Shown here: positions 1 through 7,779 of the stretch, piece after piece | Numbering within the stretch: the first letter of the stretch is position 1 | How the letters are laid out: each line of letters opens with the position of its first letter | Assembly: GCA_003558195.1 (NCBI GenBank) | Contig: PWMM01000245.1 | Location: 1 to 16,274, forward strand | Reading direction: 5' to 3' | Source of the DNA: Syntrophomonadaceae bacterium | GTDB lineage: Bacteria > Bacillota > Dethiobacteria > DTU022 | DNA: 16,274 bases | Made by a program: the position numbers and the translations under genes | Notes under the pieces: generated by a model | The model's database searches: none | The model's input: the letters and a program-made list of their open reading frames with translations, nothing else | What the model was told of the DNA's origin: nothing

Positions 1-1206
1 CCTGAGGTTTTGCATGAAGAAGCCTTAGAAGAGCTGGTGCCACCTGCTTATGAAAAAGCCCTTGCAGAAGCTGCTATTGATCCCATTAACCAGCCTGAAT
101 TTGAACTAGTCCAGGTGGAAGAAGGAAAGTCTTTGTTGTTTAATGCCGTGGTTGAAGTATTGCCTGAAGTAGAACTGGGTGAATACAAGGGGCTCGAGGC
201 TGAGCAGGAAGAAGTGACAATTGATGATTTACAAGTTGACCATCACATATATTTACTGCGAGAGCAAAATGCTCGTTTGGTGCCCCGGGAAGATGAACCG
301 GCCCGGGAAGGCGACCTGGTAACCATAGATTTTAAAGGTTATGTCAACGGAGAAGTTTTTGAAGGAGGAGAAGCAGAAGATCACTCTCTTGAGCTGGGCT
401 CACGTTCTTTTGTACCCGGCTTTGAAGAGCAGCTTGTTGGGGTGAAACCCGGAGAAGAAAAAGAAGTTGTTGTTACTTTTCCTGAAGATTATCGTAATGA
501 AGAACTGGCCGGAAAAGAAGCTTTATTCAAGGTTAAAATGAAAGAGATCAAAGAAAAAGAGCTGCCTGAATTAAATGATGACTTTGTTAAAGAAGTTAGT
601 GAACTGGAAACTTTAGATGAGATGAAAGTCGATTTAAAGGAAAAAATGCTTAAGAATGCTGAAGACCAGTCGAAAACTAAACTTGAAGAGTCTTTAATCG
701 AAAAGATTACCGCTGCTTCTAATGTGAATTTGCCAGAGGTTTTAGTTGAACGGCAGATTGATCGAATGATCGGTGATATGGAGAACTATCTTCGTCAGCA
801 AGGTTTGGGATTGGACCAGTTCCTTGAATTATCCGGCAAGACCAAGGAAGAATTACGAGAACAAAACCGGCCAGAAGCGGAGACAAGGACTAAGGCTAAC
901 CTGGTCCTGGATGCCATTGCCAAAAATGAAGGATTTACAGTTGATGAAAACGAATTAGATGCTAAGATAACTGAAATAGCTGAAGCTTATAACGATGAAA
1001 AGGATCGCCTGAAAGGTATTCTTGAAAAGCAAGGCCGTTTGCCCTCTATCCGGGAAGAATTGAGAATTCGTAAAGCTATTGACCTGCTGGTTGAAAATGC
1101 CAAAATTACCATGGTAGAGCCTCCAAGTAAAAAGGAGCAAACCAGTAGTGAGGAAACCGATAGTGAAGATCAAACGGGTAAAAAATTAGAGAGCGAAAGC
1201 CCTTAA
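1..1206 (+). CDS. tig: Trigger factor, ribosome-associated chaperone (5'-truncated by window)
   Basis: Trigger factor binds nascent chains at the ribosome exit tunnel and has peptidyl-prolyl isomerase activity. The reading frame is open from base 1, so the true start lies upstream; the TTG at 10 is an internal codon. The ribosome-docking part of the N-terminal domain is missing, roughly 50-60 residues judging by the family. The visible part begins with the end of that domain (motif QPEFE). The FKBP-like isomerase domain follows at about visible residues 95-180, with GDLVTIDFKGYVNG and FVPGFEEQLVG, and then the long helical C-terminal chaperone domain. The C-terminus is an acidic Ser/Glu-rich tail, common in this family. 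It lies 94 bases upstream of clpP, the classic tig-clpP-clpX order. No frameshift is seen. Confidence 0.97.
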   Translation, partial: PEVLHEEALEELVPPAYEKALAEAAIDPINQPEFELVQVEEGKSLLFNAVVEVLPEVELGEYKGLEAEQEEVTIDDLQVDHHIYLLREQNARLVPREDEPAREGDLVTIDFKGYVNGEVFEGGEAEDHSLELGSRSFVPGFEEQLVGVKPGEEKEVVVTFPEDYRNEELAGKEALFKVKMKEIKEKELPELNDDFVKEVSELETLDEMKVDLKEKMLKNAEDQSKTKLEESLIEKITAASNVNLPEVLVERQIDRMIGDMENYLRQQGLGLDQFLELSGKTKEELREQNRPEAETRTKANLVLDAIAKNEGFTVDENELDAKITEIAEAYNDEKDRLKGILEKQGRLPSIREELRIRKAIDLLVENAKITMVEPPSKKEQTSSEETDSEDQTGKKLESESP

Positions 1207-1300
1207 AACTCAAGCCTTACAGAAATAAATAATAACAAGACCGAAGATTAGCATTATATGTTATTATAGTAGTGACCTATTTAACGAGGAGGATTGAATT

Positions 1301-1888
1301 ATGAGTGTATTAGTACCCATGGTGGTTGAACAAACCAGTCGAGGCGAAAGAGCCTATGATATTTATTCACGTTTGCTAAAAGACAGGATTATTTTCCTTG
1401 GCAGTGCCATAGATGACAACGTGGCCAACCTGGTTGTGGCCCAGATGCTTTTTTTGGAATCTGAGGATCCGAAAAAAGATATTAGTTTATATATAAACTC
1501 ACCCGGTGGTTCAGTTTATGCCGGGATGGCTATATATGATACAATGTTATATGTAAAACCGAATATCTCAACAATTTGTGTTGGGTTAGCGGCCAGTTTT
1601 GGTGCTGTATTACTGGCAGCCGGTGAAAAAGGCAAACGTTTCGCCTTGCCTCATTCCAGAATTATGCTGCATCAGCCCGCCGGCGGAGCGCAGGGGCAGG
1701 CTGTTGATATTGATATACATGCCCGGGAAATACTAAAAATAAGGGAAACTTTAAATACTATTTTGTCTCACCATACCGGGCAGTCGGAAGAAACTATATC
1801 TAGAGATACCGATCGGGATTTTTTCATGTCGGCAGAGGATTCAAAGAAGTATGGGTTAATTGACGATATTTTAGTTGACAGAAACTAG
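1301..1888 (+). CDS. clpP: ATP-dependent Clp protease proteolytic subunit ClpP
   Basis: ClpP is the cytoplasmic serine protease that forms a double heptameric barrel and degrades substrates unfolded by ClpX or another Clp ATPase. The 195-residue length is normal. The catalytic triad is visible: Ser99 in GLAASFGA, His124 in IMLHQP and Asp173 in DTDRDF, by alignment in memory to Bacillus ClpP (Ser98, His123, Asp172). The oxyanion-hole region NSPGGSV is intact. The nucleophile context AASFGAVLL differs slightly from the more common AASMGAFLL but should be functional. The ATG start is preceded by AGGAGG (about 1287-1292) at good spacing. clpX follows 40 bases later, so the two are probably co-transcribed. 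No clear CtsR or CIRCE heat-shock operator was seen in the 94 bases upstream. Confidence 0.98.
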   Translation: MSVLVPMVVEQTSRGERAYDIYSRLLKDRIIFLGSAIDDNVANLVVAQMLFLESEDPKKDISLYINSPGGSVYAGMAIYDTMLYVKPNISTICVGLAASFGAVLLAAGEKGKRFALPHSRIMLHQPAGGAQGQAVDIDIHAREILKIRETLNTILSHHTGQSEETISRDTDRDFFMSAEDSKKYGLIDDILVDRN

Positions 1889-1928
1889 CACTACTATTCT
1901 AAGTGTGGAGATGAGGTGATTTCTCCCG

Positions 1929-3188
1929 ATGTTTAAATTCAGTGAAGAAAAGGGACAGCTCAAGTGCTCATTTTGTGGTAAGACCCAGGATCAGGTTCGT
2001 AAGCTTGTAGCCGGACCGGGTGTTTATATTTGTGATGAATGTATAGAGTTGTGTAATGAAATAATAGATGAAGAAATTGGCGAAGAAACGGACTTGGGTT
2101 TTGTAGAACTTCCTAAACCACAGGATATCAATGAAGTTCTTGATCAGTATGTAATAGGTCAGGATACAGCCAAGAAAAGTCTTTCCGTGGCCGTTTATAA
2201 TCACTATAAACGGGTTAACTCGGGTCAAAAAGTGGAAGATGTAGAATTGCAAAAGAGTAATATCGTTTTAATTGGGCCCACAGGAGTAGGAAAAACTTTG
2301 CTGGCCCAAACACTGGCCCGAATTTTGAATGTTCCCTTTGCTATTGCCGATGCTACCTCTCTTACAGAAGCAGGTTATGTTGGGGAAGATGTGGAGAACA
2401 TCCTTTTAAAACTTATTCAGGCTGCTGACTATGATTTGGAGAAAGCAGAAAAAGGGATCGTCTATATCGATGAAATTGATAAAGTGGCCCGTAAAACTGA
2501 TAATCCCTCTATAACGCGCGATGTTTCTGGTGAAGGAGTGCAGCAGGCCCTGTTAAAGATCCTGGAAGGAACAGTGGCCAGCGTGCCACCCCAGGGCGGC
2601 AGAAAGCATCCCCATCAGGAGTTTATGCAGATTGATACTACAGACGTTTTATTTATATGTGGCGGGGCGTTTGACGGATTGGAAAAGATTATTCAAAACC
2701 GGGTTGGTAATAAAGGGATCGGGTTTGGAGCTGAAGTGATGACCCCCCGTGATGAGAACCTGGGCTTAGTTTTAAAGCAAATTCTTCCCCAGGATCTTCT
2801 TAAATACGGTTTGATTCCGGAATTTGTGGGTCGTATTCCAGTTATTGCTACCCTCGATCCGCTTGATAAAGAAGCATTTGTGAGGATCCTAACAGAACCG
2901 CGCAATGCTTTGATTAAGCAGTATCAGAAAATCTTTGAGTTAGACGGGGTAACTTTAGAGTTTAAAGAGAATAGTTTGCAGGCAATAGCAGAAGAAGCCA
3001 TGAACAGGAATACCGGTGCCAGGGGGCTCCGGGCAATCCTGGAAGAAACTTTGCTCAATGTAATGTATGAACTGCCTTCCAGGAATGATGTCGAGCGCTG
3101 TATTATCACCAGGGAAGTAGTTTTAAATGGGGATACTCCAATCCTGGTTACTACAGAAAAAAGGAACAAAAAAGAGGAGTCCGCTTAA
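1929..3188 (+). CDS. clpX: ATP-dependent Clp protease ATP-binding subunit ClpX
   Basis: ClpX is the hexameric AAA+ unfoldase that recognises tagged or damaged proteins and feeds them into ClpP. The N-terminal zinc-binding domain has four cysteines in two CxxC pairs (CSFC near residue 14 and CDEC near residue 36). The AAA+ module has Walker A GPTGVGKT at 116-123, the GYVG pore loop shortly after, Walker B IVYIDEIDK, and the GRKHPHQEF loop typical of ClpX. The C-terminal small domain includes NTGARGLRAI (sensor II). The 419-residue length is normal. The ATG start is preceded by GAGGTGAT. The gene follows clpP closely. The lonB gene often found between clpX and lon in Gram-positives is absent. 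Confidence 0.98.
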   Translation: MFKFSEEKGQLKCSFCGKTQDQVRKLVAGPGVYICDECIELCNEIIDEEIGEETDLGFVELPKPQDINEVLDQYVIGQDTAKKSLSVAVYNHYKRVNSGQKVEDVELQKSNIVLIGPTGVGKTLLAQTLARILNVPFAIADATSLTEAGYVGEDVENILLKLIQAADYDLEKAEKGIVYIDEIDKVARKTDNPSITRDVSGEGVQQALLKILEGTVASVPPQGGRKHPHQEFMQIDTTDVLFICGGAFDGLEKIIQNRVGNKGIGFGAEVMTPRDENLGLVLKQILPQDLLKYGLIPEFVGRIPVIATLDPLDKEAFVRILTEPRNALIKQYQKIFELDGVTLEFKENSLQAIAEEAMNRNTGARGLRAILEETLLNVMYELPSRNDVERCIITREVVLNGDTPILVTTEKRNKKEESA

Positions 3189-3258
3189 CCAGCAAAAGAA
3201 AACCAAGGGTTAAACTTAAGTTGAACAATACTTGTTCCTGGCTGTTTAAAGGAACTAT

Positions 3259-3314
3259 AAAGCGGGAGGCGAATATTTTGAAACCGTGGGCTTCTCGCTT
3301 TAACTTTTTATTTT
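3259..3314 (+). terminator. Hairpin plus T-rich tail between clpX and lon (terminator or attenuator)
   Basis: The arms AAAGCGGGAGG (3259-3269) and CTTCTCGCTTT (3291-3301) pair over 11 bases with two G-T wobbles, around a 21-base loop. AAC and the T-rich run TTTTTATTTT (3305-3314) follow. This is the form of a rho-independent terminator. It stands 70 bases after the clpX stop and directly before the lon ribosome binding site, so it would either end the clp transcript or attenuate read-through into lon. The stem is only moderately GC-rich and the T-run is interrupted by one A. Confidence 0.5.
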
Positions 3315-3316
3315 AG
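3278..3316 (+). CDS. Possible 12-residue leader peptide before lon
   Basis: A short frame starts with TTG at 3278 and ends with TAG at 3314-3316, reading MKPWASRFNFLF. It has a good Shine-Dalgarno sequence, GGGAGG (3264-3269), 8 bases upstream. Its ribosome binding site lies inside the 5' arm of the clpX-lon hairpin, and its codons cover the loop, the 3' arm and the T-rich tail. Translation would therefore compete with the hairpin. There is no homology evidence and it may be chance. Confidence 0.2.
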   Translation: MKPWASRFNFLF

Positions 3317-3330
3317 AAGGTGGTTTTATT

Positions 3331-5748
3331 ATGTCAAGTCAAGATAAAGGACAGGATAGATTACCGGTGCTGCCCCTAAGGGGGGTGTTGGTTTTTCCCA
3401 GCATGGTTTTGCATCTCGATGTAGGTCGGGAAAGATCGGTTTCAGCCCTGGAAAGATCGATGATGAATGATAACCGAATTTTATTGATTACTCAAAAAGA
3501 AGCCAAGATTTCTGAACCAGAAGTTAATGATCTTCATCATATAGGTACCCTGGCTGAAGTAAAGCAAATGATCAAATTACCGGGCGGCACTATCCGGGTA
3601 CTAGTTGAGGGTTTAAACAGGGCGCAAATCAATCAATTATATACCGAGGAACAATTTTTTGAAGCAGATGCTGAAATCATCTACGATGAAATTGAAAAAA
3701 ATCCTGAAATAGAAGCCCTGATGCGTATTGTCTTGCAGCAGTTCGAAAGATATGCCAAAGTAAACCGCAAGATTCCACCTGAAGCGCTCTCCTCTTTATC
3801 AGATCTTGATGAACCGGGGCGCTTTGCAGATGTAGTTGCTTCCCATCTGAGTACCAAGATTGAACAAAGACAAAAGTTGCTTGAAGCCATAGTATTAAAA
3901 GATCGCCTGGAAAAATTGAATGAAATTTTGAGCAATGAAATTGAGATCCAGGAAATAGAACAAAGGATTAATTTTAGAGTCCGTAAACAGATGGAAAAAA
4001 CTCAGAAGGAATACTATTTGCGCGAACAGATGAAGGCAATTCAAAAAGAGCTGGGAGAAAAAGATGAAAGAGGAGCTGAAGCTGAAGAATATCGAGAGAA
4101 AATTGCTGAGGCCCAATTACCCGAAGAAGTAGAGGAAAAAGCCTTAAAGGAAGTAGATCGTCTAGAAAAAATGCCTCCGGCTGCAGCGGAAGGAACTGTT
4201 ATTAGGACCTATTTAGATTGGCTTTTAGAATTGCCGTGGTCTAAAGAAACCAAGGATCGCCTTGATTTAAGCGGGGCTGAGCAAATACTGGATGAAGATC
4301 ACTATGGTCTACAAAAAGTTAAAGAAAGAATCGTTGAATACCTGGCAGTCCGCCAGCTGGCTAAAAAGCTAAAAGGACCCATCCTATGCTTGATCGGTCC
4401 TCCAGGCGTAGGGAAAACATCACTGGCTAAATCTGTTGCCAGGGCTTTAGAACGAAACTTTGTGCGCATTTCATTGGGTGGTGTGCGTGACGAAGCAGAA
4501 GTCAGGGGACATCGTCGTACCTATATAGGAGCTTTGCCAGGTAGGATTATCAGAGGCATGCATGAAGCTAAATCAAAGAACCCGGTATTCTTAATGGATG
4601 AGATTGACAAAATGTCAACTGATTTCAGGGGAGATCCTTCTTCAGCTTTACTGGAGGTGCTTGATCCTGAACAGAATAATGCTTTCAGTGATCACTACAT
4701 TGAATTACCCTTTGACCTTTCCCAGGTTATGTTTATCACTACCGGCAATACTTCTTTTAATATTCCTCAACCCCTATTGGACCGAATGGAATTAATCCAT
4801 ATTCCAGGCTATACAGAGGAAGACAAGGTGGAGATAGCCCGTCAGTACCTGATCCCGAAACAGTTAAAAGAAAATGGATTGAAAGATAATAACCTGAAGC
4901 TTTCGGAAGGTTCGGTCCGGCGAATTATCAGAGAATATACCAGGGAAGCAGGAGTGCGCAACCTGGAAAGGAATATTTCTGCAATCTGCCGTAAAGTGGC
5001 AAAAGAGGTAGTAAAGGATCAGAAAAAAAGGGTTAAGCTTACCAACAACAACCTGCAAAAATACCTGGGTATTCCACGCTATCGCTATGGGGTGGCAGAA
5101 AAAAGCAACGAGGTTGGAGTAGCTACTGGTTTAGCCTGGACTGAAAGCGGAGGTGATCTGCTTTCTATTGAAGTAACCTTGATGAAAGGTAAAGGTAAAA
5201 TGACCCTGACCGGAAAACTGGGAGAAGTCATGCAGGAATCTGCTAAAGCAGCTATGAGTTATATTCGCTCAAGAGCCAATGAACTTGGTTTAGAGGAGAA
5301 CTTTTATGAAGAAGTTGATATTCATATTCATGTGCCCGAAGGAGCGATCCCTAAAGATGGGCCTTCAGCAGGAATTGCTATGGCCAGTGCGCTCGCCTCG
5401 GCTTTTACCCGTATTCCAATCAGAAATGATGTGACTATGACCGGTGAGATCACCCTGCGGGGTAGGGTATTGCCAGTTGGAGGAGTAAAAGAAAAAATGT
5501 TAGCAGCCCACCGGGCCGGAATTAAGTATATACTTATGCCGGCAGAAAATCGGAGGGATTTAACTGATATACCGCTTAATGTCAAGCGTAAGGTTGAGGT
5601 TAAGTTAGTGGAGCATATGGACCAAGTCTTAGAAATGGCCCTGGCTGAAAGAGTTGTAGGAATAGAAAAAGAAGTTGCAGATAATAGTACTAAGAAAGAG
5701 GATTTGAACCTTCCGGATGAAAACCGTGATTCATCGATTCGTCATTAG
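3331..5748 (+). CDS. lon: ATP-dependent protease Lon (LonA type)
   Basis: Lon is a cytoplasmic hexameric AAA+ serine protease that removes misfolded proteins and some short-lived regulators. The 805-residue length is typical of LonA. Domain order: N-terminal substrate-binding LON domain (LPVLPLRGVLVFP at about 11-23), a coiled-coil linker rich in Glu/Lys (about 190-280), the AAA+ module with Walker A GPPGVGKT at 356-363 and Walker B VFLMDEIDK, then the C-terminal protease domain. The catalytic Ser679 is in PKDGPSAG and Lys722 in GGVKEK, the same numbers as the E. coli enzyme. The ATG start has the ribosome binding site AGAAGGTGG (about 3315-3323). A hairpin sits in its leader, and engB follows 21 bases later. 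Confidence 0.98.
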   Translation: MSSQDKGQDRLPVLPLRGVLVFPSMVLHLDVGRERSVSALERSMMNDNRILLITQKEAKISEPEVNDLHHIGTLAEVKQMIKLPGGTIRVLVEGLNRAQINQLYTEEQFFEADAEIIYDEIEKNPEIEALMRIVLQQFERYAKVNRKIPPEALSSLSDLDEPGRFADVVASHLSTKIEQRQKLLEAIVLKDRLEKLNEILSNEIEIQEIEQRINFRVRKQMEKTQKEYYLREQMKAIQKELGEKDERGAEAEEYREKIAEAQLPEEVEEKALKEVDRLEKMPPAAAEGTVIRTYLDWLLELPWSKETKDRLDLSGAEQILDEDHYGLQKVKERIVEYLAVRQLAKKLKGPILCLIGPPGVGKTSLAKSVARALERNFVRISLGGVRDEAEVRGHRRTYIGALPGRIIRGMHEAKSKNPVFLMDEIDKMSTDFRGDPSSALLEVLDPEQNNAFSDHYIELPFDLSQVMFITTGNTSFNIPQPLLDRMELIHIPGYTEEDKVEIARQYLIPKQLKENGLKDNNLKLSEGSVRRIIREYTREAGVRNLERNISAICRKVAKEVVKDQKKRVKLTNNNLQKYLGIPRYRYGVAEKSNEVGVATGLAWTESGGDLLSIEVTLMKGKGKMTLTGKLGEVMQESAKAAMSYIRSRANELGLEENFYEEVDIHIHVPEGAIPKDGPSAGIAMASALASAFTRIPIRNDVTMTGEITLRGRVLPVGGVKEKMLAAHRAGIKYILMPAENRRDLTDIPLNVKRKVEVKLVEHMDQVLEMALAERVVGIEKEVADNSTKKEDLNLPDENRDSSIRH

Positions 5749-5769
5749 AGATTGTGAAAAGGTGAAAAT

Positions 5770-6357
5770 TTGAAAATAAAGCAGGTAGATCTAAAAGCTG
5801 CTGCTTACAATATTAAAGATTTCCCGGATTGGGATGTGCCGGAGATATCCTTCCTGGGTCGGTCCAATGTGGGTAAATCATCTTTAATTAATAAGCTAAT
5901 AAATCGTAAGAACATGGCCCGGACCAGCTCTACACCGGGGAAAACCAGGGGCCTTTATTTTTACCTGGTAAACGAAAAAATGTGTTTTGTAGATCTGCCT
6001 GGCTATGGCTATGCCAAAGTATCGAAGAAAGAGCGGCAACGGTGGGCTCCTATTATTGAGGAATACTTAGAATTAAGAAGCAATCTTTACGGTTGCGTAC
6101 ACCTCATTGATTGTCGTCATGAACCGACAGAAGATGATAAATTGATGGCCCAGTGGCTGCGTATGCATAGTATACCGAGAGTGACGGTTATTACTAAATC
6201 TGATAAGCTCTCCCGGGGAGCCCTGGCTCGTCAAGTCAGGTTAATTAGATCGGCACTGGCCTTGTTTAAAGAAGAGCTGCTAATTCCTTTTTCAGCCCGG
6301 ACCGGGGATGGCCGGGAACAGCTATGGAAAACGATTGGCAGTTTTTTGCCACAGTAA
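5770..6357 (+). CDS. engB: Ribosome biogenesis GTP-binding protein EngB/YsxC
   Basis: This is an essential cytoplasmic GTPase of the TrmE-Era-EngA-EngB group that takes part in 50S ribosomal subunit assembly. The 195-residue length is normal. G1 is GRSNVGKS at 30-37, the switch I region contains TSSTPGKTRG (52-61), G3 is DLPGYG at 75-80 and G4 is TKSD at 142-145; SARTGDG near the C-terminus fits G5. It starts with TTG, preceded by AAAAGGTG at good spacing. The next candidate start would remove conserved residues, so TTG is preferred. The gene directly follows lon, as in many Firmicutes, and is likely co-transcribed with it. Confidence 0.97.
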   Translation: MKIKQVDLKAAAYNIKDFPDWDVPEISFLGRSNVGKSSLINKLINRKNMARTSSTPGKTRGLYFYLVNEKMCFVDLPGYGYAKVSKKERQRWAPIIEEYLELRSNLYGCVHLIDCRHEPTEDDKLMAQWLRMHSIPRVTVITKSDKLSRGALARQVRLIRSALALFKEELLIPFSARTGDGREQLWKTIGSFLPQ

Positions 6358-6386
6358 GTAATTAGCAGCTTTGGAGGGATTTTAAA

Positions 6387-7160
6387 GTGGCGGTTGCGGG
6401 TATAGACGTAGGATCACTGACTGCTGAAGTTGTGATTTTAGAACAGGGTAAGATTTTAAGTGCCGTGATTTTACCCACAGGAGCGAACAGTATCAAGGCA
6501 GCGGAAAAAGCCCTACAAAAAGCTCTTGATGAATCCGGCATAAAAAGATCTGGTTTAAAGTATATTGTCGCTACCGGCTACGGTCGCATCAGTGTGGAAT
6601 TTGCTGATAAAAGGATTACCGAGATCACCTGTCACGGAAGGGGAGCATATTTCCTTGATTCTACGGTAAGGACTGTAATTGATATCGGTGGCCAGGACAG
6701 CAAGGTGATTCTCATGGATGGCAAAGGCAAGGTTTTAGATTTTGCCATGAATGATAAATGCGCTGCCGGCACGGGCCGGTTTCTTGAGGTAATGGCCCAG
6801 GCCCTGGAAGTTGAGTTGAAAGACCTGGCTGCATTAAGCAGCCAGGCTAAGGAAGCAGTATCGATTAGCAGTATGTGTACCGTTTTTGCTGAGTCGGAAG
6901 TAGTTTCTCTTATTGCCCGTGGTTTGCCGAGAGAAGATATTGCCTGTGGTTTGCATCATGCAGTAGCTGACCGGACCTCCGGCCTGGTACGCCGGGTTGG
7001 TTTGGAAGAAAAGGTGATGATTACAGGTGGGGTGGCTAAAAATGGAGCAGTAGTTAAAGCCCTTAATGAAAAACTAAATATAAATTTGATTGTTCCTCAA
7101 GAACCGCAAATTGTTGGAGCCCTTGGAGCAGCCCTGCTGGCCAGTGATGCAGTCATATAA
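6387..7160 (+). CDS. 2-hydroxyacyl-CoA dehydratase activase (HgdC/BcrAD-type ATPase)
   Basis: Proteins of this family are homodimeric ASKHA-fold ATPases with a bridging [4Fe-4S] cluster. They drive an electron at low potential into 2-hydroxyacyl-CoA dehydratases or benzoyl-CoA reductases. The 257-residue length matches HgdC/CompA. Visible motifs: GIDVGSLTAEV (phosphate 1), VATGYGR, DIGGQDSK (phosphate 2), CAAGTGRF with Cys125, MCTVFAESEV with Cys164, and ITGGVAKN (adenosine motif). Cys125 and Cys164 are 39 residues apart, the same spacing as the cluster ligands Cys127 and Cys166 of the Acidaminococcus enzyme. The GTG start has GGAGGG upstream. No dehydratase subunits are in the window, so the partner and substrate cannot be named. 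It follows engB by 29 bases and converges with bioY. Confidence 0.9.
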   Translation: MAVAGIDVGSLTAEVVILEQGKILSAVILPTGANSIKAAEKALQKALDESGIKRSGLKYIVATGYGRISVEFADKRITEITCHGRGAYFLDSTVRTVIDIGGQDSKVILMDGKGKVLDFAMNDKCAAGTGRFLEVMAQALEVELKDLAALSSQAKEAVSISSMCTVFAESEVVSLIARGLPREDIACGLHHAVADRTSGLVRRVGLEEKVMITGGVAKNGAVVKALNEKLNINLIVPQEPQIVGALGAALLASDAVI

Positions 7161-7188
7161 TAAAGACATTATTTAACACTTGCCTCGA

Positions 7189-7779
7189 TCATAGAAAAGT
7201 ACTGGCATAATTAAGACTCACTTTTCTTTTAAGTTGCAGGCTTAAATTTGCAGCCAGGAATACTTTAATTAAATCCAATGGTATAAATGGAACTACACCC
7301 ACAATAATAGCCTGGTAAGGGCTGTAACCCATGATCAACCCAAGCTGTAAAGCACCACATGCATAGATTATTATTAAGGCTGCCAGCATATAAAAAGTAT
7401 TGTAAACCAGGCTGGAGCGGACATATTTTTCTGTAAATAGGCCGATAATAAAAACAGCCGGAAGAAAGCCCCACAGGTATCCACCGCTGGGGCCAGTTAG
7501 CATATGAACTCCGCCTCTGGCCAGCGAAAAGACCGGTGCCCCGGCTGCCCCCAGGAGTAAATAAGCTGTAATTGATAATAAGCCGGCTCTTTTCCCGAGC
7601 ATACTTCCGGCCAAAAACACACCCAAAACCTGGCCGGTGAAAGGGGCTGGGCTAAATGGTACCGGTATGGCTAATTGTGCTAATACAGCTATGAGGGCTG
7701 TAAAAAGGGCGCTCATGGTTAATTTGCTAAGCGGTAGTGAATGATTATGTTTATCTTGAACCTTAGTTGATTTCGCCAT
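7189..7779 (-). CDS. bioY: Biotin transporter substrate-binding subunit BioY
   Basis: BioY is the membrane S-component of an ECF-type biotin importer. It binds biotin outside and delivers it with a shared EcfA/EcfT energising module, which is not in this window. The 196-residue protein is strongly hydrophobic, with about six predicted membrane segments and the family motifs PFTGQVLGV and GPSGGYLWGF. The start overlaps the end of birA by 17 bases. The nearest Shine-Dalgarno (GGGAG) is about 18 bases upstream, too far for efficient independent initiation, so translational coupling to birA is likely. There is no clear terminator in the 28 bases between its stop and that of the convergent activase gene. 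Confidence 0.95.
   Translation of the reverse strand: MAKSTKVQDKHNHSLPLSKLTMSALFTALIAVLAQLAIPVPFSPAPFTGQVLGVFLAGSMLGKRAGLLSITAYLLLGAAGAPVFSLARGGVHMLTGPSGGYLWGFLPAVFIIGLFTEKYVRSSLVYNTFYMLAALIIIYACGALQLGLIMGYSPYQAIIVGVVPFIPLDLIKVFLAANLSLQLKRKVSLNYASTFL

Noticed and set aside
1207..1300. Heat-shock operators (CIRCE or CtsR box) before clpP
   Set aside because: Neither TTAGCACTC-N9-GAGTGCTAA nor paired GGTCAAA-type repeats are present in the tig-clpP spacer.
7193..7230. AGAAAAGT/ACTTTTCT stem followed by TTTT as a terminator for the activase gene
   Set aside because: The stem is almost all A-T with a 19-base loop and lies inside the bioY coding end, so it is too weak to call.
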